Source: Aldehydirespirator sp965203635
GTDB taxonomy: Bacteria > Actinomycetota > Acidimicrobiia > Acidimicrobiales > Aldehydirespiratoraceae
Direction: 5' to 3'
Assembly: GCA_965203635.1 (NCBI GenBank)
Contig: OZ241903.1
Span: 1,550,001-1,614,000, forward strand
Length of the DNA stretch: 64,000 bases
Position 1 is the first letter of the stretch, and every line of letters starts with the position of its first letter. Shown here one piece after another: positions 33,022 through 41,879 of the stretch. The notes under the pieces are model-generated. The model saw only the letters and a program-made list of their open reading frames with translations, made no database searches and had not been told where the DNA came from. The translations under genes were made by a program, and so were the position numbers.

Positions 33022-33022
33022 C

Positions 33023-36000
33023 ATGTGCGGGATAGTCGCCATCATGCGCCGCCCGTCGACGCGGCCGGCTCCCGACGCTGCCCACGTCATAGGCATGGTT
33101 GAGGCGGCCTCCGTCGCCCTCGCCGATGCCGACTCAGCCGCCGGCAAACATCCGGAAGCCCAGGAGCTCGAAGCCGCGGCCGAGCGGCTGCATGCAGCCA
33201 ACGAACTCCTGGGCGGCGTGCCCGGCCTGCGCCTCCTGCTCGAGTCGCCGGAGATGGCCGACACTCTCAGGGACCTCATCGACGGGGCGACGACTTCGGT
33301 GGCCGCCCTGGAGGCCCGGCTGGATGCCGACACATCGCTCGATCCCGCCGAACTGGAACACCTCAATGAGCAGCTGGTGCGAGTCCGTGACGGCCTGTGG
33401 GCCCTCGGACGGGATCGGCTGGGAGCCTCGCACTCAGTGTCGAAGCTGCTGGCTGGAGCACAGCTGACCGGGGGCTCGTCACCGGCTGCGGTCGAGGCGT
33501 ACCTGTCGATCCACCAGGCGCTGTCGGCGCTGGACCGGCTCGAGGTGCGCGGGCGCGACTCGGCCGGGCTGCACCTCCTGGTCAGCGGCCACGGACTCGA
33601 CCGCGACGATCCCGTCGTGGCCGCGGCCCTGGAGCGCCGAGGCCACGATCCGTCGTTCGGCTCGGGTTCGGTGCGCCTCGTCGACGGCGTGCTCAGCATC
33701 GTCCACAAGACCGCGGCCGAGATCGGCGAACTGGGCGACAACACTGCGGCCCTGCGGGCCGCAGTGACCTCCGACCGGCTGCTGGCCGCCGCGCTGGCCT
33801 CCACCGATGCCCGCGTGCTCGTGCTGGCCCACACCCGCTGGGCCTCCATCGGCATCATCTCGGAGGCGAATGCTCATCCGCTCAACAGCGAGCTGACCGG
33901 TGAGCACACCCCGTACGTGATCGGGGCCATCAACGGGGACGTGGACAACTACGCCGAGCTGTTCGACGCGGCCGGCGTGCAGGTACCGCCCGCCATCACG
34001 ACCGACTCCAAGACCGTGCCCGCTCTGATGGGCCGCCGCCTGGCCGAGGGCCTGGCGTCGGGGGAGGCATTCCGGCGCACCGTGGCCGAATGCGAGGGCT
34101 CGGTGGCCGTGGCCGTCTGCACCGCGGGCTCGCCCGATCGTCTGCAGCTCGCGCTGAGGGGCAGCGGCCAGGCCCTTTACGTCGGACTCGCCGATGACGC
34201 GTTCATCGTGGCCAGCGAGCCCTACGGGGTGGTGGAGGAGACGTCGGAGTATCTCCGCATGGACGGCGAGGCCGTCGCCAGCGGCGCCAATCCCAGCACC
34301 GGCCGGGGCCAGATCGTCGAGCTGGACGGCAGCCGGGCCGGCCTGATCGAAGGTGTGTCCCGGCATTCCTACGACGGTACGGGGCTTCCGGTAGAGCCCG
34401 GCGAGGTCTCGACTGCGTCCATCACCACCCGGGACATCGACCGCGGCGATCACCGCCACTACCTGCTGAAGGAGATCGGCGAGGCTCCGGCGTCGTTCCG
34501 CAAGACGCTGCGGGGCAGGATCGTCGACACTGCGGACGGTCCGGGCCTGTCGATCGGCCCGGAGACGCTGCCCGACATGGTCCGGTCGGGGCTGCGGGAC
34601 GGGTCGGTGTCGGTGGTTCTGGCCATCGGCCAGGGGACCGCGGCGGTGGCGGGGGAGAGCTTCGCTCGATGCCTCCGGACCTTGCTGGCCGATGCCGGCC
34701 GCGCCGGGGCCCTCGATGTGACGGCGTTGCCCGCCACCGAGCTGTCGGCCTTCCACCTGCGGGCCGACATGTCCGACACGCTGGTGGTCGCCATCTCGCA
34801 GTCGGGCACCACCACCGACACCAACCGCACCGTCGACCTGGTGCGGGCCAGAGGGGGATCGGTGGTGGCCGTCGTCAACCGCCGCAACAGCGACCTCACC
34901 GATCGGGCCGACGGCGTTCTCTACACCTCCGACGGCCGCGACGTGGAGATGAGCGTGGCCTCCACCAAGGCGTTCTACTCCCAGGTGGCCGCGGGCTGCC
35001 TGCTGGCCGCGGCCGTGGCGGGCGAGGCGGTCGGTGCGGGCGGTGCGGCATCCCGGCGCGGTCTCCTCGAGTCGCTTCGGGCCATGCCCTCAGTGCTGGA
35101 GGCGGTCCTGGACCGGCGGGCCGCCATAGGCGAGGCGGCCCGCCGTCTCGCTCCGGGCCGGCGCCATTGGGCGGTGGTGGGCAACGGGCCCAACCAGGTG
35201 GCGGCTCGCGAGGTGCGCATCAAGCTCTCCGAACTGTGCTACATGTCGATCTCGGCCGACGCGACCGAGGACAAGAAGCACATCGACCTGTCGGCCGAGC
35301 CCCTGGTGCTGGTGTGTGCGGCGGGGCTGTCGGGCTCGGTGGCCGACGATGTGGCCAAGGAGGTGGCCATCTTCGGTGCCCATCGGGCCGCCCCGGTCGT
35401 GGTGGCCGACGACGGCGACACCCGCTTCGAGGGCGCGGCGACGGTGCTCCCGGTGCCCAGGGTGGATCCTCGGCTGGCCTTCCTGCCCGCCACCATGGTT
35501 GGCCACCTCTTCGGCTACGAGGCCGCTCTGGCCATCGACGCCGGAGCCCAGCCCCTGCGCGAGGCCCGAGCGGCTATCGAGGCCGCCGCGGCCCGCCCGG
35601 ACAGCACCGCGGAGGACGTTCTGAGCCTGGCCCTTCCCACGTTGCGGCAGAGCAGCGCGGCATTCTCGGCCGGTCTGCAGCGCGGCGACTACAACGGGCA
35701 CCTGGAGGCGTCCACCGCGGTGCGCATTGTCACGCTGATGCGCTACGCCACCGGGCTGGCGCCGCTGGACGGATACGAACTGGAGCTGGGCCGGGTCGGC
35801 ACGCCAGCCGCGGTGGTCGATGACCTCGAGGCCGCGCTGACCGTCGGGATCGATGAGTTGACCCGCCCGGTCGACGCCATCCGCCACCAGGCCAAGACCG
35901 TCACCGTCGGCATCTCCCGCTCGGACCAGACGCTGCTGGAAGCGCCGCTCATCCGGGCCGTTCTGGCTACAGGCGCACCCAGGGACAATCTCTCCTACTC

Positions 36001-36478
36001 CACCGTCCGGGCTCTGGCCGATCTAAGCCCGGCGGTAGCCGAGGTGCTGGGTCACACCCGCTACCGGCTGGACGGGCTGGAGGGGATCGCCGTCGTCGAC
36101 CAGGGCGGCATCGCGACTCAGATCACCTCGCGTACGGCTTCCGTCCCTTCACTGACCGGCAGCAAGCGCCGGGTGGCGGGAGAGCGCCGGGTGCTGGCCG
36201 CTCGGGGCCGCCACGACGGGCGCACGGTCGTGTTCGTCCCGGAGGTGGCTGCGGGCGCCACTGTGGGCATCACCCTGCTGCACGTCCGCTTCGAGGATGC
36301 CCTTCCGGCCCCGGTGGTCCGAAGCGTCCTGCAGGGGTACCGCAATCGCTACTCGGAGCTGCGCGACGCGGTCACCGAGACCGAGCCCGCCTTCGACGAG
36401 GATCGGCTGGCCGAGATCGCGGTGGTCGATCTGCTGACAGCCCCCATCGGAGACCTAGCCGACCACTGGCGCTCCTAG
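33023..36478 (+). CDS. Enlarged GlmS-like glutamine amidotransferase / SIS-domain protein
   Basis: At 1151 residues this is almost twice the size of normal GlmS (about 610), the enzyme making glucosamine-6-phosphate from fructose-6-phosphate and glutamine. Cys2 of MCGIV is the amidotransferase nucleophile. About 160 inserted residues separate it from LEVRGRDSAG (near 173). Further class II glutaminase motifs are LAHTRWASIG (near 270) and AINGDVDNYAEL (near 305). SIS domain 1 has AISQSGTTTDT (near 589) and ASTKAF; SIS domain 2 has VVGNGPNQVAAREVRIKLSE (near 717) and KKHIDL. AKTVTVG with Lys958 resembles the end of normal GlmS, and about 190 residues follow. Its location after glmM supports a role in amino-sugar synthesis; the extra parts are unexplained. 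Confidence 0.85.
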   Translation: MCGIVAIMRRPSTRPAPDAAHVIGMVEAASVALADADSAAGKHPEAQELEAAAERLHAANELLGGVPGLRLLLESPEMADTLRDLIDGATTSVAALEARLDADTSLDPAELEHLNEQLVRVRDGLWALGRDRLGASHSVSKLLAGAQLTGGSSPAAVEAYLSIHQALSALDRLEVRGRDSAGLHLLVSGHGLDRDDPVVAAALERRGHDPSFGSGSVRLVDGVLSIVHKTAAEIGELGDNTAALRAAVTSDRLLAAALASTDARVLVLAHTRWASIGIISEANAHPLNSELTGEHTPYVIGAINGDVDNYAELFDAAGVQVPPAITTDSKTVPALMGRRLAEGLASGEAFRRTVAECEGSVAVAVCTAGSPDRLQLALRGSGQALYVGLADDAFIVASEPYGVVEETSEYLRMDGEAVASGANPSTGRGQIVELDGSRAGLIEGVSRHSYDGTGLPVEPGEVSTASITTRDIDRGDHRHYLLKEIGEAPASFRKTLRGRIVDTADGPGLSIGPETLPDMVRSGLRDGSVSVVLAIGQGTAAVAGESFARCLRTLLADAGRAGALDVTALPATELSAFHLRADMSDTLVVAISQSGTTTDTNRTVDLVRARGGSVVAVVNRRNSDLTDRADGVLYTSDGRDVEMSVASTKAFYSQVAAGCLLAAAVAGEAVGAGGAASRRGLLESLRAMPSVLEAVLDRRAAIGEAARRLAPGRRHWAVVGNGPNQVAAREVRIKLSELCYMSISADATEDKKHIDLSAEPLVLVCAAGLSGSVADDVAKEVAIFGAHRAAPVVVADDGDTRFEGAATVLPVPRVDPRLAFLPATMVGHLFGYEAALAIDAGAQPLREARAAIEAAAARPDSTAEDVLSLALPTLRQSSAAFSAGLQRGDYNGHLEASTAVRIVTLMRYATGLAPLDGYELELGRVGTPAAVVDDLEAALTVGIDELTRPVDAIRHQAKTVTVGISRSDQTLLEAPLIRAVLATGAPRDNLSYSTVRALADLSPAVAEVLGHTRYRLDGLEGIAVVDQGGIATQITSRTASVPSLTGSKRRVAGERRVLAARGRHDGRTVVFVPEVAAGATVGITLLHVRFEDALPAPVVRSVLQGYRNRYSELRDAVTETEPAFDEDRLAEIAVVDLLTAPIGDLADHWRS

Positions 36479-36484
36479 CTTCGC

Positions 36485-36602
36485 GAATTGGCAGCGTTTT
36501 GCACGGTATGCGTGCGTTGTGCTGCCAGTTCCAGGCAGGGGCGGAGCCTCTGGGCGAATTGGCAGCGTCTTGCACGGTATGCGTGCGTTGTGCTGCCAGT
36601 TC
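36485..36602 (+). repeat. Tandem pair of imperfect hairpins (71-bp period), pair 1
   Basis: Copies at 36485-36531 and 36556-36602 share GAATTGGCAGCGT, TTGCACGGTATGCGTGCGTT and GTGCTGCCAGTTC. As plus-strand RNA each folds with a 13-bp outer stem using G-U pairs, a 3x3 internal loop, then GCACG/CGTGC closing a 5-base loop. A second pair with the same period is at 38428-38544. Confidence 0.8.
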
Positions 36603-36634
36603 CAGGCACGGCGAGACCACGCCGGGTGCCTCGG

Positions 36635-36640
36635 TATCGT
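36635..36640 (+). promoter_or_regulatory. Leaderless-type -10 element of acpS
   Basis: TATCGT ends 7 bases before the GTG at 36648, the spacing expected if transcription starts at or next to the start codon. No Shine-Dalgarno sequence is positioned properly before this GTG. Confidence 0.4.
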
Positions 36641-36647
36641 TGTGGGG

Positions 36648-37055
36648 GTGACCGAGGGCGTCAGGGGCTCGTCCGAAGCCGGGGTGGTAGGGATCGGCAC
36701 CGATCTGGTCGACGTCGACCGCTTCCGCATCGTGCTCCGGCGGCGGCCGGCGGTGGCCGACCGGCTGTTCACCGCAGGCGAGCGGACCTACGCCCAACGG
36801 GCCACCGATCCGGCCGCCCGGCTGGCGGCGCGGTTCGCGGCCAAGGAGGCCGCCCTCAAGGCCCTCGGCTACGGCCTCGGCGGGATGCGCATGGCCGAGA
36901 TCGAGGTGGTCCGCGACGACGACGGCCGTCCCGAGCTAGTGCTTCACGGCGCGGCCCGGTCCACCGCGGCCGAGCACGGTGTAGGCCGTTGGCTCGTCTC
37001 CCTGTCCCATACCGACTATCTCGCCCAGGCGACCGTCGTCGCGTTGGCAGAATGA
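36648..37055 (+). CDS. acpS: Holo-[acyl-carrier-protein] synthase
   Basis: AcpS (135 residues) transfers phosphopantetheine from CoA to acyl carrier protein. GIGTDLVDVDRFR contains the metal-binding Asp, and ARLAARFAAKEAALKALG contains the metal-binding Glu with the following Lys. VSLSHTDYLAQATVVAL ends the family core. The GTG at 36648 is chosen for its position before the conserved core and its -10 element; the frame is open farther upstream through the hairpin repeats. Its stop overlaps the next gene (ATGA). Confidence 0.92.
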   Translation: MTEGVRGSSEAGVVGIGTDLVDVDRFRIVLRRRPAVADRLFTAGERTYAQRATDPAARLAARFAAKEAALKALGYGLGGMRMAEIEVVRDDDGRPELVLHGAARSTAAEHGVGRWLVSLSHTDYLAQATVVALAE

Positions 37056-38401
37056 TCCCGGTCGTCACGCCGGTCCGGATGGCCGAGATCGACGCGGCCG
37101 CGTCCGAGCCGACCGAAGTGCTGATCGAGCGGGCCGGGGCGGCCGTGGCTCGGGCCGCGGTCGAGATGATGGGAGGGCGGTACGGGCGCCGGGTGGTGGT
37201 GCTGGCCGGCCCCGGCAACAACGGCGCCGACGGCCGGGCCGCGGCCCGCCGTCTCCGGCGTCGAGGCATGCGGGTCCGGGTGGTCTCCGCCATCGATGCA
37301 CCAGAGGCGCTGCCGCCGGCGGACCTGTACATCGACGCGGCCTTCGGCACGGGACTCTCCCGGCCCTACGCGCCGCCCCGGCGTGATCGCCCCGGCGCTC
37401 CGGTGCTGGCCGTCGACATACCCAGCGGGCTCGACGGGCTCACGGGCGCGGTGTTGGGCGGGCCGGTGTGGACGGCGCAGCGGACGGTCACGTTCGCGGC
37501 GCTCAAGCCGGGCCTGCTGTTCGGCGAGGGGCCGGCCGCCTGCGGCACGACAACCGTCGCCGATATCGGCCTTGCTGTCGGCGGCGAGGACGGCGACGCC
37601 TGCGCGCTGTTCACCGACGACGATGTCGAGGCGCTGCCCGCAGGCACGGGTGCCACCCACAAGTGGCAGGCGGCCGCGCTGATTGTGGCCGGCTCGCCCG
37701 GCATGGGCGGGGCTGCCTCCCTGACCTGCTTCGCGGCTCTGCGCAGCGGGGCTCGCATGGTGCACCTGAGCGCACCGGCCTCCGCCGGGGTCGTCTCTCC
37801 CATCGAGGTAGTGCGGTCCGAGCCGCCGCTGGCCGTGGACGCTGGCCGCTTCAGGGTGTGCGCGGCCGGGCCGGGGCTGGGCACCGATCAGGAGGCTGCG
37901 GCCCGCCTCGCCGACGCGCTCGCTCTGGGGTTGCCGACGGTGGTGGACGCCGACGGCCTGCGTCTGCTGCGCGATCCTGCGGTTGCCGCGGTCATGGACC
38001 GGCGCCGCGACGGTCCGTCACTGGTGGTCCTGACACCGCACGACGGCGAGTTCGAAGCGCTGATGTCGACCCGGCCCGGTCGTGACCGCATCGCCGAGGC
38101 TAGAGCAGCCGCGGCCCGACTTGATGCCGTGGTGCTGCTCAAGGGCGGCCCCACCGTGGTGGCCGACGCCGGTGGACGGGTCAGGATCGTTGCCAGCGGT
38201 GATGCCCGTCTGGCCACCGCGGGCACCGGGGACGTTCTCGCGGGCGTGATCACGGGACGCATGGCCGCCTTCGGTCCCGAGCGTCCGGTTGACCGTGTGG
38301 CCGAGGCCGCGCACCTTCACGGACGGGCCGCAGCCGCGATCGGAGGCACCCGCTTGGTAGCCAGCGACCTCCTCGACGCCCTGAGGACCGTCACGCCATG
38401 A
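37052..38401 (+). CDS. nnr: Bifunctional NAD(P)HX epimerase / ADP-dependent NAD(P)HX dehydratase
   Basis: This 449-residue protein repairs hydrated NADH and NADPH. The N-terminal epimerase domain (about 1-200) has VVVLAGPGNNGADGRAAARR and VLAVDIPSGLDGLTG. The C-terminal dehydratase domain has ALIVAGSPGMGGAASLTCFA, VVDADGLRLL, VVLTPHDGEFEAL and the nucleotide-site loop ATAGTGDVLAGVITGRMA. The ATG overlaps the acpS stop. acpS-nnr is bracketed by two tandem hairpin pairs. Confidence 0.94.
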   Translation: MIPVVTPVRMAEIDAAASEPTEVLIERAGAAVARAAVEMMGGRYGRRVVVLAGPGNNGADGRAAARRLRRRGMRVRVVSAIDAPEALPPADLYIDAAFGTGLSRPYAPPRRDRPGAPVLAVDIPSGLDGLTGAVLGGPVWTAQRTVTFAALKPGLLFGEGPAACGTTTVADIGLAVGGEDGDACALFTDDDVEALPAGTGATHKWQAAALIVAGSPGMGGAASLTCFAALRSGARMVHLSAPASAGVVSPIEVVRSEPPLAVDAGRFRVCAAGPGLGTDQEAAARLADALALGLPTVVDADGLRLLRDPAVAAVMDRRRDGPSLVVLTPHDGEFEALMSTRPGRDRIAEARAAAARLDAVVLLKGGPTVVADAGGRVRIVASGDARLATAGTGDVLAGVITGRMAAFGPERPVDRVAEAAHLHGRAAAAIGGTRLVASDLLDALRTVTP

Positions 38402-38427
38402 GCAGGTCGGTGTTGTCACATGAATTC

Positions 38428-38544
38428 AATTGGCAGTGTCTTGCACGGTATGCGTGCGTTGTGCTGCCAGTTCGGTGCGGGACAGGTGATGTCTCGTGAA
38501 TTGGCAGTGTCTTGCACGGTATGCGTGCGTTGTGCTGCCAGTTC
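38428..38544 (+). repeat. Tandem pair of imperfect hairpins (71-bp period), pair 2
   Basis: Copies at 38428-38472 and 38498-38544 have the same sequence as pair 1 except GCAGTGT for GCAGCGT in the left arm. That change keeps pairing in plus-strand RNA (C-G becomes U-G). The spacing between the two copies is again 71 bp. They fill most of the 191-bp nnr-alr gap, so alr may need a promoter inside or after them. Confidence 0.8.
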
Positions 38545-38592
38545 GGTGCGACGGTTGGTTTGCTGGCGGCCGGTCGTGAGCGGGGTCGCGGC

Positions 38593-39738
38593 GTGAGCGC
38601 CTCCAGCCTTACGGCGCGCCTGGTGCGGGTTCGAAGCGCCGCCATCGAGGCGAACGTCCGGCGCCTGGCTGAGCGAGCCGGTAGCGCAGGCCTGTGCGCG
38701 GTCGTCAAGGCCGATGGCTACGGGCACGGTGCCGTTACCGCGGCCCGAGCTGCCCTGGCAGGGGGTGCGTCGTGGTTGGGCGTGGCCACGATCCCCGAGG
38801 CGCTGGAAGTGGCCGAGGCGGCTGAGATGGCCGGCAGTGACGCACTCGTCCTGGTGCTGTCCGAGGTCGCCCCCGGGCTCGCGGCCGGTGCGCGCGTCAG
38901 CTGCCCGGGACGGGTCCGGTTCACGGTGGCGTCGGCCGCGGGGATCGAGGCGCTGGCGACTGCACCGGGACCCGCCCGCGCCGTCCATCTCAAGGTGGAC
39001 ACCGGTATGCACCGGATGGGGGCGCTGCCCACCGAACTCGAAGCGGTGTCCGGAGCACTGCGAGCGGCCGGAGAGCGGCTCCGCCTCGAAGGCGTATGGA
39101 CGCACCTCGCGATCGCTGACGTCCCCAACGATCCGTTCACAGCAGAGCAAGTGGCCCGTTTCGACCGGGCCCTGGCCGCGTTGCGGCGAGACGGCCTGCC
39201 AACCGGCATCGTGCACGCCGCCAACTCGGCGGGGCTGCTGGCCCATCCCGACGCCCGCTGCGACATGGCCCGGACCGGCATCGCCATCTACGGCGTCCCT
39301 CCCTCGCCGGAGCTTGAGGGCGCCATCGAACTCGAGCCCGCGCTCGAATTGGTGTCGCGGGTGACCGCGGTGCGGACCGTGGCTGCAGGTGAGACCGTGT
39401 CGTACGGACGGCATTGGCGGGCCGACCAGCCCACACGGGTCGCCACCGTGGCCCTCGGATACGCCGACGGCGTACGCCGCGACAGCGGCTCGGCCGGGGT
39501 TGAAGTGCTGGTACGCGGCCGCCGGTGCCCGATCGTGGGCGCGGTGACGATGGACCAGCTGATGGTCGACCTCGACCCGGCCGTCGCGGGCGAGGCCACA
39601 GTCGGTGACGAGGTCGTTCTCATCGGCCGGCAGGGCCGCGAGGAAGTCACCGCGACCGAGGTGGCCCTGCGCCTCGGCACCATCGCCTACGAGGTCCTGA
39701 CGTCGATCTCCTCCCGGGTGCCCAGGGCTGTCGTGTAG
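38593..39738 (+). CDS. alr: Alanine racemase
   Basis: Alr (381 residues) makes D-alanine for peptidoglycan. The PLP lysine is Lys39 in CAVVKADGYGHGAVTAARAA. HLKVDTGMHRMGALP, ANSAGLLAHPDARCDMARTG and VALGYADGVRRDSG follow in family order. The GTG at 38593 is the best start (MSASSLTARLVRVRSAAIEA); the open frame upstream comes from the hairpin repeats. Confidence 0.95.
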   Translation: MSASSLTARLVRVRSAAIEANVRRLAERAGSAGLCAVVKADGYGHGAVTAARAALAGGASWLGVATIPEALEVAEAAEMAGSDALVLVLSEVAPGLAAGARVSCPGRVRFTVASAAGIEALATAPGPARAVHLKVDTGMHRMGALPTELEAVSGALRAAGERLRLEGVWTHLAIADVPNDPFTAEQVARFDRALAALRRDGLPTGIVHAANSAGLLAHPDARCDMARTGIAIYGVPPSPELEGAIELEPALELVSRVTAVRTVAAGETVSYGRHWRADQPTRVATVALGYADGVRRDSGSAGVEVLVRGRRCPIVGAVTMDQLMVDLDPAVAGEATVGDEVVLIGRQGREEVTATEVALRLGTIAYEVLTSISSRVPRAVV

Positions 39739-39783
39739 GTTCGCACCTGGTGCAGGTGCGCTAGAGAGCGTGTAGGTTCGCAC
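39733..39783 (+). repeat. alr-peptidase junction duplication
   Basis: GTGTAGGTTCGCAC occurs at 39733-39746, spanning the alr stop, and again at 39770-39783, directly before the next GTG: a 37-bp period. No chimeric in-frame mini-ORF survives; only a 4-residue GTG ORF (39750-39764) is present. The period matches the ribosomal junction duplications. Confidence 0.6.
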
Positions 39784-40665
39784 GTGTCGGTCGACCTGCA
39801 GATCCCCGGTGTGGAGATCGGTCATTGGACCGATCCGGCGGCCCGCACCGGATGCACCGTGATCGTTCTCCCGCCCGGAACGACCGCTTCCGGCGAGGTT
39901 CGTGGCGGCGCTCCGGCCACTCGCGACTTTGCGCTGCTGGCACCCGAACGGCTCGTCGAGCACGTCGATGCGGTGGTGATCACCGGCGGTTCGGCCTTCG
40001 GGCTGGCCGCGGCCGACGGCGTGATGGAGGTCCTGGAGGCCGAGGGCCGGGGGTTCGACACCCCCCACGGTCCGGTGCCCATCGTGGTGGCCATGGCCCT
40101 GTACGACCTGGGCGTGGGGGACTCGGCCGTCCGCCCCGACGCAGCCGCCGGCCGGCACGCGGCCACGAACCGGGCCGCCGCGTCGGAGACCGGCACGGTC
40201 GGAGCCGGCACCGGGGCCACCGTCTCCAAATGGCTCGGCGCCGAGAGCGCCGAGCCCGGCGGGCTCGGGATCGCCTCCGCGCACCGCGACGAGCTTGTCG
40301 TCAGCGCGGTCGTGGCCCTCAACGCGGCCGGCAGCCCGCCGCCGGCATCGCAGCAGATACTGGAGCAGGTCGAGGCCGGCACATTCGAGCGGTGGGAGGG
40401 CCGGGCCCAACCATTCGCCAACACAACCCTGTGCGCGGTGGTCACCAACGCCGCGCTGACCAAGCTCGACTGCTTCTGGGTGTCCCAGGGAGGCCACGAC
40501 GGGCTGGCCCGGACCCTCGTGCCGGCCCACTCCCGCTCCGACGGCGATGCGGTGGTGGTCGCAGCCACGGGGGGAGTAGCCGCCGATGCCGACGACGTGC
40601 GGCTCCTGGCAGTGGCCGCGGTGGCCAAGGCGGTGCGCTGCGGCATCGGTACGCTCGGAGCGTGA
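39784..40665 (+). CDS. P1 family peptidase / aminopeptidase (DmpA-NylC type, S58)
   Basis: This 293-residue protein belongs to the N-terminal nucleophile-type P1 family, which self-cleaves to expose a Thr or Ser. IPGVEIGHWTDPAARTGCTV, VVITGGSAFGLAAADGVMEV and PHGPVPIVVAMALYDLGVGD are typical. The probable autocleavage site is Asn213-Thr214 in PFANTTLCAVVTNA. The substrate is unknown; relatives include peptide, beta-peptide and nylon-oligomer hydrolases. It lies between alr and tsaE, probably co-transcribed with both. Confidence 0.88.
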   Translation: MSVDLQIPGVEIGHWTDPAARTGCTVIVLPPGTTASGEVRGGAPATRDFALLAPERLVEHVDAVVITGGSAFGLAAADGVMEVLEAEGRGFDTPHGPVPIVVAMALYDLGVGDSAVRPDAAAGRHAATNRAAASETGTVGAGTGATVSKWLGAESAEPGGLGIASAHRDELVVSAVVALNAAGSPPPASQQILEQVEAGTFERWEGRAQPFANTTLCAVVTNAALTKLDCFWVSQGGHDGLARTLVPAHSRSDGDAVVVAATGGVAADADDVRLLAVAAVAKAVRCGIGTLGA

Positions 40666-40701
40666 CAACGCTCCGTTCCGCTGCCCTCACGACAGGTTTG
40701 G

Positions 40702-41184
40702 ATGATCGCCTGTAGCACGGCCACCGTCGACGAGACCAGAGCGCTCGGAGCGGCCGTCGCGGCGGTGGTGGACACCGGAGACGTGGTGGTGCTCGTCGGG
40801 GACCTGGGCGCGGGCAAGACGGCCTTCGTGCAGGGCTTCGCGGCCACCCTCGGCGTGACGGCCCCCGTCACCAGCCCCACCTTCACACTGGCCAACCGGT
40901 ACGAGGGCCGCTTGGTGGTCAACCATCTGGACGTATATCGCTTCGACTGCCCTGAGGAGGTCAACGACCTCGCCCTGCCCGAACTCCTCGACGACGGAGT
41001 GACCCTCGTGGAATGGGGCGACACCATCTCGTCGGCACTCGGCGCCGAGCACCTGTCGGTCACGATCCGCTTCGGTGCGGGCGACAACGACCGCAGCTTC
41101 GAGCTGCGCAGCCACGGCGAGTCGTGGCAGCGCCGCGCCGATCGGTTGAGTGCCGCCCTCGAGCCTTGGGCCTCGCCGTGCTGA
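40702..41184 (+). CDS. tsaE: tRNA threonylcarbamoyladenosine biosynthesis ATPase TsaE
   Basis: TsaE (160 residues) is the ATPase that works with TsaB-TsaD in t6A37 formation. The P-loop GDLGAGKTAFVQGFA is at residues 32-46, followed by VTSPTFTLANRYEG and HLDVYRF. The end overlaps tsaB by 7 bp. A GTG overlapping the preceding gene's stop opens a 17-codon ORF (40662-40715) that could couple translation. Confidence 0.94.
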   Translation: MIACSTATVDETRALGAAVAAVVDTGDVVVLVGDLGAGKTAFVQGFAATLGVTAPVTSPTFTLANRYEGRLVVNHLDVYRFDCPEEVNDLALPELLDDGVTLVEWGDTISSALGAEHLSVTIRFGAGDNDRSFELRSHGESWQRRADRLSAALEPWASPC

Positions 41185-41870
41185 TACTCGGGATCGAGTC
41201 GGCCACCGGCCGTGTCGGCTGCGCCATCGGAGGCCACGAGGGCGTGCGCGCCTCGGTTCAGGCCACCCGCGAGCGCCGCCATGCCGAGCTGCTCGCTCCC
41301 CAGATACAGGCGGCCTGCGCCCACGCCGACGTCTCGCTGAGAGACCTGGGCGCGGTCGCGGTCGATGTCGGCCCGGGCCTCTACACGGGTCTCCGGGTGG
41401 GGGTGACCACCGCCATAACCATGGCGCACGCCCTGAGGGTGCCCGCGGTCGCGGTCAGCAGCCTCGACCTGGTCGCGTACCCGCTGCGCCACTCGGGCCG
41501 CACCATCACGGTGATGATCGACGCTCGCCGCGGCGAGGTGTTCCACGCCCGGTACGGCTGCCTTCCCGGAGGGGTCCAGCGATTGAGCGGCCCCGAGGTT
41601 GGTGCCCCCGACCACGTCGTGTCCCAGATCCTGGCCAGTGACGACGAGACGCTGGTAGTGGGGGACGGGGCGGTGCGTTACGCCTCGATGTTCGATTCGC
41701 TGCGCGGCGTGGAGTTGGCCGATCCCGGGTTCGCTCACCCGTCGGCCGAGTCGCTGGTGCTGCTGGCTCATGCCCTCGCCGTCCGCGAGGAGTTCGTGCG
41801 ACCCGACGAGATCGAGCCTCTCTACCTGCGCCGCCCCGACGCGCAACCAAACTGGACCGCGAGCGGATAG
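41178..41870 (+). CDS. tsaB: tRNA threonylcarbamoyladenosine biosynthesis protein TsaB
   Basis: TsaB (230 residues) is the inactive Kae1-like partner of TsaD. The GTG at 41178 gives MLILGIESATGRVGCAIGGH; a longer open frame upstream is not family-like. VGPGLYTGLRVGVTTAITMA is the family motif. In many bacteria a rimI acetyltransferase gene comes between tsaB and tsaD; here tsaD follows directly after 9 bp. Confidence 0.93.
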   Translation: MLILGIESATGRVGCAIGGHEGVRASVQATRERRHAELLAPQIQAACAHADVSLRDLGAVAVDVGPGLYTGLRVGVTTAITMAHALRVPAVAVSSLDLVAYPLRHSGRTITVMIDARRGEVFHARYGCLPGGVQRLSGPEVGAPDHVVSQILASDDETLVVGDGAVRYASMFDSLRGVELADPGFAHPSAESLVLLAHALAVREEFVRPDEIEPLYLRRPDAQPNWTASG

Positions 41871-41879
41871 GAGCGGACA

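Noticed and set aside
32912..33022. glmS ribozyme upstream of the GlmS-like gene
   Set aside because: The gap is only about 110 bp and shows no sign of the conserved ribozyme core. Only one simple inverted repeat is present.
36485..38544. Hairpin pairs as ends of an insertion sequence carrying acpS-nnr
   Set aside because: The pairs are in direct, not inverted, orientation, and there is no transposase. acpS-nnr-alr is an ordinary gene order.
38632..38645. GGTTCGAA-like sequence suggesting a tRNA T-loop
   Set aside because: It lies inside the alr coding region and no cloverleaf can be formed around it.
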